Source of the DNA: Halobacillus aidingensis
GTDB taxonomy: Bacteria > Bacillota > Bacilli > Bacillales > Halobacillaceae
Direction of reading: 5' to 3'
DNA: 64,000 nucleotides
Assembly (NCBI RefSeq): GCF_900104185.1
Contig: NZ_FNIZ01000008.1
Location: 112,909 to 176,908 of the forward strand
The position numbers were made by a program, and so were the translations under genes. The notes below the pieces were generated by a model that was not told where the DNA came from, made no database searches, and saw only the letters and a list, made by a program, of their open reading frames with translations. Of this stretch, positions 18,962 through 27,587 are shown one piece after another (positions within the stretch are counted from its first letter, which is position 1; every line of letters begins with the position of its first letter).

Positions 18962-19537
18962 TTATTCTTCGATAAGCATACTCGCGATGTTTGCTGCAGC
19001 TTCAGGATCCATCTGACCTAGGATTTCTCCTCTTTCTTCACTAGCTACATCATTCAAGACTTGCACCGCTAAATTTTGGTTCATATTTTCAAGAATAGGA
19101 GCCGCTTCTTCTGGATCCATTACCTGAAAAGATTGAGCCATTTCTGCCGCTTTTGAATTTTCGTTGTTCCCATCTTCTGATCTTGCCTCTTCCAAATCGG
19201 CTCTCAACTGCACTACCTGTTGTTCCAACTCATTGATTTGATTTTGCTTACTGTCAGCTTCTGATTGCAGTTCTTCCATCTCAGCTTCTTTGTTGGCAAT
19301 GACGGCCTGTAATCGGTCCATTTCGCTGGCCTCTGAATTTTGACCTTCGGATGAAGCTGGAGTGGATAGACCTGGAATACGACTGGCATACTTCTCAGCT
19401 TCTTCAAAAACATTCACACCACTTAACGTAAGAACAATCAATAACAGCGTAATTAGGAAAATCAAGGGAAAGAAAATGGCAGCGATGATTTTAGAAAAAG
19501 ATTTCTTGTTTTTTTGCGTATAGGCACTCTTTGCCAT
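18962..19537 (-). CDS. ylxF: MotE-like membrane coiled-coil protein (YlxF)
   Basis: A 191-residue protein of the YlxF/MotE type. It has a basic N-terminus, one transmembrane helix (about 15-40), a coiled coil (about 70-125) rich in E, Q and K, and a C-terminal domain resembling the MgtE N-terminal helical repeat (MDPEEAAPILENM, then LGQMDPEAAANIASML). The related MotE acts as a chaperone for stator proteins in other bacteria. Its position between fliJ and fliK is conserved in Bacilli. Confidence 0.87.
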   Translation of the reverse strand: MAKSAYTQKNKKSFSKIIAAIFFPLIFLITLLLIVLTLSGVNVFEEAEKYASRIPGLSTPASSEGQNSEASEMDRLQAVIANKEAEMEELQSEADSKQNQINELEQQVVQLRADLEEARSEDGNNENSKAAEMAQSFQVMDPEEAAPILENMNQNLAVQVLNDVASEERGEILGQMDPEAAANIASMLIEE

Positions 19538-19541
19538 TCCA

Positions 19542-19991
19542 TCACCTATTCTGAAAATTTAAGTATTGTTGCATAGATAATTCATCCATCTGTTTATTTT
19601 CTTCGTTTTTCATAAGATGCCATTGCTCGTCCCGCTTATGCTCTACAATTTTTTCAAACTTTTTCACCTCTATATGAGCAGCCGAAAGTTTGACTTGTTT
19701 TTGCTGCATATTCACTCTGGCTTTCTGGACAGCGGGCTGAAGGTGATCGATCGTCTCTTGTAAACCTTGTATGTATCGTTGATGTCGGACGATGGCCTCC
19801 GCTCTCACGGTATGGTTTTTCATCTCTTCCTCAAAGCTTTTTTCCGCTACTTCTTTCTTCTTAAGACATTCATAAAGTTTTTCTGCCTGTTTTTCGAAAT
19901 TGTTGACAGCATCCTGATATATCTTCTGAGTCTTCTGCTTCTCTCTATCTCTCAGATCTCTGATTCTTTGGAATGTTTGAATATCAGCCAT
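19542..19991 (-). CDS. fliJ: Flagellar export protein FliJ
   Basis: FliJ is a coiled-coil stalk protein that works with the FliI ATPase and recycles export chaperones. The 149-residue protein is almost entirely helical and charged, with heptad-like stretches and family landmarks such as IRDLRDREKQKTQK near the N-terminus and QQKQVKLSAAHIEVKKFEKIVEHK near 95-120. It directly follows fliI and precedes ylxF by 4 bases. Confidence 0.93.
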   Translation of the reverse strand: MADIQTFQRIRDLRDREKQKTQKIYQDAVNNFEKQAEKLYECLKKKEVAEKSFEEEMKNHTVRAEAIVRHQRYIQGLQETIDHLQPAVQKARVNMQQKQVKLSAAHIEVKKFEKIVEHKRDEQWHLMKNEENKQMDELSMQQYLNFQNR

Positions 19992-20003
19992 GTTTGCAGC
20001 CTC

Positions 20004-21308
20004 CTATACGAACAGATTTCTCAAATCTTCCACTGACTTCTCAAAACTTGCCGGTTCGTGAATCCCTTGTCTTAAAAATTCAATGATCGCAGAGTGATAG
20101 GAGATCGCTTGGTCGATTTCCATACTCGACCCTTTTTTATAAGCTCCAATTTGGATCAATTCACTATTCTCTTCGTAGGTAGCTAAAAGAGCCCGAAGCT
20201 TCTCAGCAGATTCTTTATGTTCAGGAGAAGCAATCTGCTTCATCACACGGCTGATGGATCTTAAAATATTGATGGCTGGAAAATGTCCTTGTTCTGCAAG
20301 TTTACGATCGAGAACAAAGTGACCATCGAGAATTCCCCTTACAGTATCGGAAATCGGCTCATTCAAATCATCGCCGTCAACTAAAACCGTATAAAAAGCA
20401 GTAATCGTTCCGTTCGTACTTGACCCTGTTCGTTCTAATAATTTTGGTAAGAGGGCAAAAACGGAAGGGGTATAACCTTTTGTCGTAGGTGGCTCGCCGG
20501 TAGCGAGACCAATTTCACGCTGCGCCATAGCGAAACGCGTAACAGAGTCCATCATTAAATTGACGTTATACCCTTGGTCGCGAAAGTATTCACTAATGGC
20601 TGTCGCGGTATAAGCTCCTTTCACTCTCATCAAGGCAGGCTGATCGGAGGTGGCCACGACGAGGATCGAATTTTTCAATCCATCCTCTCCCAGGTCATTC
20701 TCAATGAACTCTCTCACTTCTCGCCCTCTTTCACCGATCAGAGCGATCACATTCAAATCAGCTGAGCTGTTTCTAGCGATCATTCCCATCAAGGTACTCT
20801 TACCAACCCCACTTCCTGCGAAGATGCCGACTCTCTGTCCTTTACCGACAGTCAACAAGGTATCAACAGCTCTTACGCCGACTTGAATCGGTTCATGAAT
20901 CGGTGGGCGCATGAGAGGGTTTGGAGGATTTTGATCTGTCGGATACCCCTTTAAACCAAGTGGCATTGCCGCTCCATCTAACGGGTATCCCGTAGCATCC
21001 AGGATCTTACCGACAAGTCCCATCCCTACTTTGACTCGCATGGGTTCACCGGTTGCTTCGACAATGCTGCCAGGTCGTACTTCTTTCACTTCACGAAAAG
21101 GCATTAAGAGGATGTTTTCATTGTTGAAACCGACAACCTCGGCCGCGATCTTTTCTTTTTGCTCAGACGTATGTATATAACACAAATCACCGACAGAGGC
21201 TTCCGGTCCTTTTGATTCAATCATGAGTCCGACAACTCTATGAATTTTCCCGTACCTTTTCATAGATTCTGCACTTGCGATCGCATCAAAGTAACGCTGA
21301 CTATTCAT
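20004..21308 (-). CDS. fliI: Flagellum-specific ATPase FliI
   Basis: FliI is the F1-beta-like ATPase that energises or gates flagellar export. The 434-residue protein has GIFAGSGVGKSTLMG (Walker A), LIGERGREVREFIE, MMDSVTRFAMAQREIGL (Walker B region) and the C-terminal domain with KLRALLATYEENSELI. The start at 21308 is inside the end of fliH (8-base overlap) with GAGGAG upstream. The open frame extends 28 codons further but overlaps fliH and is not conserved. Confidence 0.97.
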   Translation of the reverse strand: MNSQRYFDAIASAESMKRYGKIHRVVGLMIESKGPEASVGDLCYIHTSEQKEKIAAEVVGFNNENILLMPFREVKEVRPGSIVEATGEPMRVKVGMGLVGKILDATGYPLDGAAMPLGLKGYPTDQNPPNPLMRPPIHEPIQVGVRAVDTLLTVGKGQRVGIFAGSGVGKSTLMGMIARNSSADLNVIALIGERGREVREFIENDLGEDGLKNSILVVATSDQPALMRVKGAYTATAISEYFRDQGYNVNLMMDSVTRFAMAQREIGLATGEPPTTKGYTPSVFALLPKLLERTGSSTNGTITAFYTVLVDGDDLNEPISDTVRGILDGHFVLDRKLAEQGHFPAINILRSISRVMKQIASPEHKESAEKLRALLATYEENSELIQIGAYKKGSSMEIDQAISYHSAIIEFLRQGIHEPASFEKSVEDLRNLFV

Positions 21309-22062
21309 TTCCCATCTCCTCATTCGCAACCGAGAGCAGTTGCTGTCTGAGTTCTGATAACTGTGTATCAATACTTCCATCAAGCCTTCCAAACTGTGAC
21401 TCCACGATACAGGCGTCAGGGTCTAACTCTTCTTCTGCGTAAATGCTCAAATGCGAAGATGGAGTGATCAACCGTTCAAGTTCGTCAGACTGTTTATGGA
21501 CAAAATCGTATTTTTCTGGATGGACATACAAAGCGACTTCGGGTTGCCCTTTGACCTCTTCAATCACTTTTTTAACCACTGGCAAAAACAATGTCGGGTC
21601 TTCTTCGAGTTTCACGTTGAGAATTTTCTCGGCTGTTTTCATAGCCACTTCTACGATCGACCTTTCACTATTTGTAACCATACGGTCATGCGAAGCTTTC
21701 GCTTGCTGGATGATTTCATTAGCCTGGGATAGTTTGTTTTGTAAGGCGTCGTATCCTTCCTTATGACCTTGCCTGAAACCCTGGTCCATCCCTTTTTGAT
21801 AGGCTTCATTTTCTATCACTTTTTTCTCTTCTTGCCAAGTGGCTTTCAGAGACTCTATTTCTTCTTCCGTTGATCGAATCAACTGTTCTCTTTGATTCCT
21901 TGCTGCCGCTAAATCTTTTTGCGCCTGTTCTAACTCTTGATTGATTTGGAGACTTTTTTGCTCCTGTTCATTTTCCTGGACGTACGGTTCTTGAATATGA
22001 ACGGGTCTTAAGCCAATGACTCGGCTATTTAGTGAAGGTCCATCCTTAGACAATGATGTCAT
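21301..22062 (-). CDS. fliH: Flagellar assembly protein FliH
   Basis: FliH is the peripheral stalk and negative regulator of FliI. The 253-residue protein has a long glutamate/glutamine-rich coiled coil (about 35-100) with GMDQGFRQGHKEGYDAL glycine repeats typical of FliH, and a C-terminal V-ATPase-E-like domain (about 125-250). The start at 22062 uses GAGGTGG within the end of fliG. It overlaps both fliG and fliI, so the three are translationally linked. Confidence 0.93.
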   Translation of the reverse strand: MTSLSKDGPSLNSRVIGLRPVHIQEPYVQENEQEQKSLQINQELEQAQKDLAAARNQREQLIRSTEEEIESLKATWQEEKKVIENEAYQKGMDQGFRQGHKEGYDALQNKLSQANEIIQQAKASHDRMVTNSERSIVEVAMKTAEKILNVKLEEDPTLFLPVVKKVIEEVKGQPEVALYVHPEKYDFVHKQSDELERLITPSSHLSIYAEEELDPDACIVESQFGRLDGSIDTQLSELRQQLLSVANEEMGNE

Positions 22063-23059
22063 CTCCTCCACCTCTTGCTATCACGATTTCACCAACATCT
22101 TCTAAACGGCGAATCGTAGAAACCACTCTCGTTTGGGCCTCTTCCACATCCCGAAGCCTGACGGGTCCCATGAACTCCATCTCTTCTTTGAAAGTAGTCG
22201 CCATCCGTTCAGACATGTTACTGAATACGATGTCTTTGACTTCTTCACTCGACACTTTAAGCGACAGACGCAGATCATCATTTTCAACATCACGGATGAT
22301 TCTCTGAATTGCCCGGTTATCAAGAGCAACGATATCTTCAAAAACGAACATCCGTTTCTTAATTTCTTCCGCCAATTCCGGATCCTGTATTTCAAGAGAG
22401 TCAAGAATCGTTCTTTCTGTACTACGATCAACACCATTCAAAACTTCCACGACGGCTTGTATCCCACCTGTTTCTGTATAATCCTGGGTCACCGTTGTCG
22501 ATAACTTTTTCTCGAGGATTTGTTCAACCTGACTAATCACTTCAGGGGAGGTGGAATCCATTGTCGCAATTCTGCGGGCCACGTCTGCCTGAAGTTCTTG
22601 TGGAAGTTCTGATAAGATCTGTCCTGACTGTTCAGGGTCAAGGTAGGACAAAACGAGCGCAATCGTTTGTGGATGCTCGTTTTGAATGAAATTAAGAATC
22701 TGATGAGCATCTGCCTTTCTTGCAAAATCAAACGGTTTCACTTGCAAAGAAGAAGTGAGGCGTCCGATGATATTAGAGGCTTCATCTGAACCTAGCGCTT
22801 TCTCAAGAATTGTTTTTGCATACCCGATTCCACCCTGCGAAATATAATCCTGTGCTAAAGCAATTTGATGGAACTGGTCTAGAATTTCTTCCTTTTCTTT
22901 ACTATCTACTTTTTGAACAGAAGAGATTTCCAATGTCAATTGTTCGATCTCTTCTTCATCTAAGTGTTTGTACACCTGGGCAGCAACATCAGGCCCAAGG
23001 GAAATCAACAGGACAGCGGCTTTTTGCTTGCCTGTCAACTCTGACTTTCTCAAGGCCAT
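22046..23059 (-). CDS. fliG: Flagellar motor switch protein FliG
   Basis: FliG forms the top of the C ring and interacts with the stator. The 337-residue protein starts with LTGKQKAAVLLISLG and carries the EHPQTIALVLSYL middle-domain motif. Its C-terminal torque helix has the charged residues of FVFEDIVALDNRAIQRIIRDV and ends with TRVVSTIRRLEDVGEIVIARGG. It follows fliF by 12 bases, consistent with the FliF-FliG contact. Confidence 0.97.
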   Translation of the reverse strand: MALRKSELTGKQKAAVLLISLGPDVAAQVYKHLDEEEIEQLTLEISSVQKVDSKEKEEILDQFHQIALAQDYISQGGIGYAKTILEKALGSDEASNIIGRLTSSLQVKPFDFARKADAHQILNFIQNEHPQTIALVLSYLDPEQSGQILSELPQELQADVARRIATMDSTSPEVISQVEQILEKKLSTTVTQDYTETGGIQAVVEVLNGVDRSTERTILDSLEIQDPELAEEIKKRMFVFEDIVALDNRAIQRIIRDVENDDLRLSLKVSSEEVKDIVFSNMSERMATTFKEEMEFMGPVRLRDVEEAQTRVVSTIRRLEDVGEIVIARGGGDDIIV

Positions 23060-23071
23060 ACAAAGACCTCC

Positions 23072-24679
23072 TTAATCTTCCGCAATCCATGATCGCAATA
23101 ATTTCGCAAAATCTTCCGGTTTTTCTTTGGCCATTTTTTCCAACTGTTTACGTTTACGCGTCCCATCATCTTCTCGTTCTTCTATGGAAGGGACTTCCCG
23201 AGGCTTAGATTCTTGTACCTCTTCTTCAAACATCATGTACTCTTCTTCTTCATCTTCCTTTGCCCTCTTCTTGCGGGTAAGGACAATGAGAAGTACGATA
23301 ATCGTAAATAGGAGCAGACCTCCTATAATGTAAGCCCAAAGAGGAATGCCTTCACCTGATTCAGGGAATTCTGGTTCTCCGTTGAACTCCTGGAATACGA
23401 TCGATACTTTTTCTTGTGTATCCACTTCTCCGTACTCGCCATTAATTGATGTTGTAATCATCGAATCCACAATGGACTGGACGCTCTCTTGTACGGTTTG
23501 TTGCTCTGCGGCGGTCAGGTATTCGATCTCACCCTCCGGTCCGACGCCTTTGGTATTATCGATTGCTACTTGAATGCCTAAGTCCCTTACCTTATACGGG
23601 CTTTCTTCAATATTCTTCTTAATTCTGTTGAACTCGTTATTAATGGTTTCCCGGTTCATCTCGTAATCGCCGCCAGCGCCTTCTGCGCCAGCAGGATATT
23701 CCGGAATGTCCCCTTCTTCCGTACCTACAGGTCCACCTTCAGGCCCACCGCCTTCGTAAGTCTCTTCGATTCTTTCTACACTTACAGGCAGCCCTTCCAT
23801 CGTTTCAGGATCTACCGGCTCTACCAGTTCCTCTACGCGATTTTCTTTAGTGAAATCGATGTCTGCGGTTACGGTAGCAATCACTTTCTGCTGACCGATC
23901 ATCATTCCGAGCATGCGTTGCAAACGTTGCTTAATGTCTCTTTCAATGTCTTTTTTTACATTTTGTTGATATGTATAAGCATTTTCAGAGCCACCCATCG
24001 GTGAATCATTTATGTCAAAATAGTTAAAATTTTGATCCATAATGACGATATTATCTTTAGGCAGGTTCGGTACTGACTTTGAAGCTAAATTATAAAGAGC
24101 TTCGATTTGTCCATTTTCTATTTGATATCCAGGCTGGACATTGAGCACAATCGAGGCGGAGGCCGGTTGCCCAGATTCAGAAACAAAAATCTGCTCTTCC
24201 GGCATGTTGATCATGACTTGAGCATCCTGAATGCCTGTGATGCCTTTCATTAAATTTGCAAGTTCGGTCTGCATCGCATCCAGTTTGATGACATCAAACT
24301 CATTATCCGTCATCCCCCAGGAAATATTTCCACTGAAGAAACCATAATCGATTGTTCCACTATTGGGCAGTCCAGCGGCTGCGAGGTCCACGAGCAACCC
24401 TTCTGCCTGTGTGTCTGGAACAAGGATGGTAGATCCTCCTTGATCAAGCTCATATGTAACCCCTCTGGTTTCAAGTTCCGTCTTAATTTGTCCAATTTCC
24501 TGTAAAGTCAAATCTCTGTATAAGGGAACCATTTTCGTACTTGAGGCGAAAACACTTGTTAGGACAAGGAGGATAATGATGGCAGCCATTCCGCCGATCA
24601 TCCACCCCTTTTGTGATTTTTTTCGCTCTTTCCAAAAGGTTGTCATTCTTTCTTGATATTTTTTTATTTTTTCTTTCAT
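23072..24679 (-). CDS. fliF: Flagellar MS-ring protein FliF
   Basis: FliF builds the MS ring, the base on which the flagellum assembles. The 535-residue protein has two transmembrane helices (about 26-45 and 445-468), the YscJ-like ring-building motif domain with QIKTELETRGVTYEL and the VQPGYQIENGQIEALYNLAS region, and a charged C-terminal tail that binds FliG. The start at 24679 is set by GGGGG four bases upstream. A hairpin with a T-run lies just upstream of this start. Confidence 0.96.
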   Translation of the reverse strand: MKEKIKKYQERMTTFWKERKKSQKGWMIGGMAAIIILLVLTSVFASSTKMVPLYRDLTLQEIGQIKTELETRGVTYELDQGGSTILVPDTQAEGLLVDLAAAGLPNSGTIDYGFFSGNISWGMTDNEFDVIKLDAMQTELANLMKGITGIQDAQVMINMPEEQIFVSESGQPASASIVLNVQPGYQIENGQIEALYNLASKSVPNLPKDNIVIMDQNFNYFDINDSPMGGSENAYTYQQNVKKDIERDIKQRLQRMLGMMIGQQKVIATVTADIDFTKENRVEELVEPVDPETMEGLPVSVERIEETYEGGGPEGGPVGTEEGDIPEYPAGAEGAGGDYEMNRETINNEFNRIKKNIEESPYKVRDLGIQVAIDNTKGVGPEGEIEYLTAAEQQTVQESVQSIVDSMITTSINGEYGEVDTQEKVSIVFQEFNGEPEFPESGEGIPLWAYIIGGLLLFTIIVLLIVLTRKKRAKEDEEEEYMMFEEEVQESKPREVPSIEEREDDGTRKRKQLEKMAKEKPEDFAKLLRSWIAED

Positions 24680-24689
24680 AGTTGCCCCC

Positions 24690-24723
24690 AAAAAAAGCAC
24701 GACCTAAGCGAATGGTTTAGTGC
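24690..24723 (-). terminator. Terminator-like hairpin between fliE and fliF
   Basis: On the minus strand the sequence reads GCAC, a short stretch, ACC, a loop, GGT, a bulge and GTGC, followed directly by seven T residues. This resembles a weak intrinsic terminator. Because the operon clearly continues, it would act as a partial attenuator that lowers expression after the rod genes flgB, flgC and fliE. The stem is imperfect, so it could also be chance. Confidence 0.4.
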
Positions 24724-24741
24724 GAATTAAATATAGTAGCG

Positions 24742-25047
24742 TCACACCTGCATACGCATGACTTCTTTATATGCTTCTACGACTTTACTTTGCATTTCTA
24801 CAGCAGTTTTCATAGTGATACTTGCCTTTTGTGAAGTGATCATTACATCATGCAAATCATTGATTTCTCCTTGAGCAAGAGCCTTTGTCTTATCATTAGA
24901 CAAAATTTGAGCTTCATTAACCCCTGCAATTGCACTTTTTAACTGATTGGCAAATGTAGCATGAGCTTCGCCAGGAGAAACATTTTTCTTCCATTGTGTT
25001 TGAGAAGGTTGGCTTAAGGGGATAGTGTTCACTAGATGGTTTGACAT
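24742..25047 (-). CDS. fliE: Flagellar hook-basal body protein FliE
   Basis: FliE joins the MS ring to the rod. The 101-residue protein has the family C-terminal half: FANQLKSAIAGVNEAQILSNDK and the LHDVMITSQKASITMKTAVEMQSKVVEAYKEVMRMQV helix. The start is supported by GGAG eight bases upstream. It is the third gene of the operon, after the rod proteins FlgB and FlgC, as in B. subtilis. Confidence 0.96.
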   Translation of the reverse strand: MSNHLVNTIPLSQPSQTQWKKNVSPGEAHATFANQLKSAIAGVNEAQILSNDKTKALAQGEINDLHDVMITSQKASITMKTAVEMQSKVVEAYKEVMRMQV

Positions 25048-25064
25048 TTTGGATTCTCCTTACC

Positions 25065-25517
25065 TTATCTTCCGATTTCTAAAGCTTTCATTAGCATACT
25101 TTTCGATGCATTGACGGCCGTAACATTCGCCTCATAAGAACGCGTGGCGCTCATCATATCGACCATTTCCTTTAAAGGATCGACATTAGGCAGTTCTACA
25201 TAACCATCCTCATTGGCATCCGGATGATTCGGATTATAAACGAGTTTAAATGGCTCATCATCTTCCATGATTTCTGTTGCTTTCACACCACTTCCTTGCG
25301 AGGAATCCGTGGCTGCTTTATGTAAAAAACTTTTGAAGTTGTTTTCAGTCGGCTCAAAGACGACCATTTTGCGCCTATATGGCTGCCAATCCCCATTCTC
25401 ATCAATTTTGGCTCTTGTGGTGTTTGCATTCGCCATATTCGATGAAGCCACATCCATTCGTAAGCGCTGAGCTGTAAGTGCGCTTGCGCTATTATTCATA
25501 GCATGAAAGATACTCAT
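25065..25517 (-). CDS. flgC: Flagellar basal-body rod protein FlgC
   Basis: FlgC is a proximal rod protein. The 150-residue protein has the rod signature AQRLRMDVASSNMANANTTR, a central variable region and the C-terminal coil DMMSATRSYEANVTAVNASKSM. It starts 3 bases after flgB, and fliE follows by 17 bases. Length and motifs are normal. Confidence 0.96.
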   Translation of the reverse strand: MSIFHAMNNSASALTAQRLRMDVASSNMANANTTRAKIDENGDWQPYRRKMVVFEPTENNFKSFLHKAATDSSQGSGVKATEIMEDDEPFKLVYNPNHPDANEDGYVELPNVDPLKEMVDMMSATRSYEANVTAVNASKSMLMKALEIGR

Positions 25518-25520
25518 CCG

Positions 25521-25913
25521 TTAATTCCCTCCCCTGATTACGGATTCCAGGCTTCGGAACTTACCGCTCATTCGGTCAACCAAGGCCTGATATTGGATTT
25601 GATTTTGTGCCAGTTCATTCATTTCCTTATCAATGTCCACATTATTTCCATTATGATTGTATACCGTATTCGTTTTAGTAAACGTCCGATATGGTTCACC
25701 AGCATCGTTCGTAAAGGGTAAATGCCTATCATTCGTTTTCTTAGCTTGAATAAATGAATGTTCTTGATCCAAAACATCCTTAAAAGCGACACCTTTAGCT
25801 TTGTACCCCGGTGTATCCACATTGGCAATATTGTTTGAGATCGCTCTGTTTTTAGCTGAAGAGTAGTCCAAAGCATTCTCTAAACTTGTAAAAGTGCTAC
25901 TGAAAAGAGTCAT
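25521..25913 (-). CDS. flgB: Flagellar basal-body rod protein FlgB
   Basis: FlgB is the first proximal rod protein and the first gene of the fla/che operon. The 130-residue protein has the family N-terminus TLFSSTFTSLENALDYSS with the RAISNNIANVDTPGYKAK rod motif, and a C-terminal helix QNQIQYQALVDRMSGKFR. The start at 25913 matches B. subtilis FlgB and has AGAGGTGG upstream. The upstream spacer should hold the operon promoter, but I see no convincing sigma-A or sigma-D element; a CodY-like motif is noted at 25955-25969. Confidence 0.95.
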   Translation of the reverse strand: MTLFSSTFTSLENALDYSSAKNRAISNNIANVDTPGYKAKGVAFKDVLDQEHSFIQAKKTNDRHLPFTNDAGEPYRTFTKTNTVYNHNGNNVDIDKEMNELAQNQIQYQALVDRMSGKFRSLESVIRGGN

Positions 25914-25954
25914 AACTCCACCTCTATTCGACATTTTTCCATACTCACAGACAC

Positions 25955-25969
25955 AATTGTAAAAAAATT
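25955..25969 (-). promoter_or_regulatory. Possible CodY-binding motif upstream of flgB
   Basis: The minus-strand 15-mer AATTTTTTTACAATT matches the CodY consensus AATTTTCWGAAAATT at 12 of 15 positions and lies 42-56 bases upstream of the flgB start. CodY is known to repress the fla/che operon directly in B. subtilis, and codY itself is encoded next door. The region is very AT-rich and the central C-x-G is missing, so chance is a real alternative. Confidence 0.3.
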
Positions 25970-26249
25970 CACGTACTTGTGTCTATACAAAAAGCTACTT
26001 TTTTACGAGAGTATTACAAACACTCCAAAAGAATCAGGGATATTTTACTACCATTTGGCTTTTGTTTCCATGTGTCGAAATCTTTCCCATAATGAACATT
26101 ATTACATAACTTTTTGTCGAATAGTGAATATATTATGGATATTTTTAAAACATGACAGAAGATAGTGAAAATAGGTTAAATCTGTTAAAAAAATCACTTT
26201 GTTACTTTAAGGTGCTACTTATTAGTTAATAAAGGAAATGGCTGTATTA

Positions 26250-26670
26250 TGGAAGACTCAATTTCAAGAATTACTGTGAGGGGCTGCGTGAAAAGTTTCG
26301 CTTTCCATGGGTCAGTCGCTCAGCCTCCTCTCTTTTGCCATATAATGTTCTCGAAATCCCCTTCTTCAAAGGAAACTGTCGAGTTTGACTGGCAATCATA
26401 TAAACAATTTGTAGGTCTTTTCATAAGATCTCTTCTTATCAGGAGAACTTTTCGAGAATCTTTTTATAACAAGGGGCGTTGGGCGATGGGGAGACTCCTA
26501 TAAGTGTGAAGGTCCACGAACCGGATAAATAGTAGGAATAGAGTGCTTGGTGAGACCCCCGCAGTACGGCAGTCCGAGGACGATCCATGCGCTCCCTCGG
26601 AAAGAGAGTCACCTCCCGACGGCCCACCTCACTTACATCTAGAAACTGAGTCCTCCACAATCTGGAGCAA
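26250..26670. repeat. Composite hairpin repeat, copy A (codY-flgB spacer)
   Basis: A degenerate copy of the type-I composite repeat found six times in this window. The left end has GGAAGACTCAATTTC and the right end AGAAACTGAGTCCTCC, an inverted pair. The left arm (about 26260-26356) is shortened: it keeps GGGGCTGCG and CTTTCCATGGG, then jumps from CAGCCTCCTC straight to TTTTGCCATATAATG. The right arm (about 26449-26646) keeps GGGGAGACTCCT and GTGCTTGGTGAGACC but has about 35 extra bases between them. It lies just past the codY terminator and upstream of flgB. This is the most decayed of the six copies. Confidence 0.75.
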
Positions 26671-26740
26671 TAATTTAAATAACAATTAACCTGGAACTAC
26701 TAAAAGCACAAACATCCCCAATGAAATTAAATTTACGCAT

Positions 26741-26780
26741 AAAAAAACCGCCACTTTGTACAAAGTGGCGGTTTGATTTT
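26741..26780. terminator. codY terminator, perfect 30-base palindrome
   Basis: Positions 26745-26774 form a perfect palindrome with stem AAACCGCCACTTTG, flanked by an A-run on the left and a T-rich stretch on the right. It lies 9 bases past the codY stop and ends the xerC-hslV-hslU-codY transcript, so fla/che needs its own promoter. The flanking tracts would let it work on both strands. Confidence 0.9.
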
Positions 26781-26782
26781 TA

Positions 26783-27562
26783 TTAATTGGTACGGAGTTT
26801 TTGAAGCTCCAGTAAGAAATTATTATTCAATACTTTGATATACGTTCCCTTCATTCCTAATGAACGGGATTCGATCACACCTGCACTTTCCAGCTTTCTC
26901 AGTGCATTAACGATGACTGATCTTGTGATGCCTACACGATCGGCGATTTTACTTGCTACAAGCAATCCTTCATTACCTTCCAGTTCTTCGAAAATGTGCT
27001 CGATAGCTTCGAGTTCACTGTAGGATAAGGAACTGATCGCCATTTGAACTACAGCTTTACTACGAGCTTCCTGTTCGATTTCTTCAGTTTTCTCGTGAAG
27101 AATTTCCATACCTACAACGGTAGCACCGTATTCAGCAAGTAGTAGATCATCTTCATTAAAGTTGCTGTTCAGACGGCTCAAAATAAGCGTACCTAGACGC
27201 TGGCCACCACCGATGATCGGAACAATTGTAGTCAGACCATTTTCAAACAGTTCACGGTTTTCAACAGGGAATGCTGTGTATTCACTATTGATATCAATAT
27301 CTGGTGTTGTTTCTTCAATGTTGAAAAGGTTTTGTGTGTACTCTTCTGGGAATTGACGCTCAGAAAGCATCGCCTTCATTCGCTCATTCTCAATCTCTTG
27401 ATTAATAGCAAAGCCCAAAAGCTTTCCTCGACGGCTTAAGACGAATGTATTCGCCTCAATCACATCTCGCATCGTTGCGGACATATCGTTGAAGTCCACG
27501 GATTTGCCTGTTGTCTTTTGCAGCATTGCATTGATTTTACGTGCACGGTCTAGTAGTTTCAT
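26783..27562 (-). CDS. codY: GTP- and BCAA-sensing global regulator CodY
   Basis: CodY represses stationary-phase, amino acid and motility genes when GTP and branched-chain amino acids are plentiful. The protein is 259 residues, exactly the B. subtilis length. The N-terminal GAF domain binds the amino acids ([12 protein letters not shown], then [18 protein letters not shown]). The C-terminal winged helix has [24 protein letters not shown]. The ATG at 27562 has GGAGG eight bases upstream; the upstream ATG at 27568 is too close to that site. It is the last gene of the xerC-hslV-hslU-codY operon. Confidence 0.98.
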   Translation of the reverse strand: MKLLDRARKINAMLQKTTGKSVDFNDMSATMRDVIEANTFVLSRRGKLLGFAINQEIENERMKAMLSERQFPEEYTQNLFNIEETTPDIDINSEYTAFPVENRELFENGLTTIVPIIGGGQRLGTLILSRLNSNFNEDDLLLAEYGATVVGMEILHEKTEEIEQEARSKAVVQMAISSLSYSELEAIEHIFEELEGNEGLLVASKIADRVGITRSVIVNALRKLESAGVIESRSLGMKGTYIKVLNNNFLLELQKLRTN

Positions 27563-27587
27563 GTTCATTTCCTCCTTGTTGTTCACC

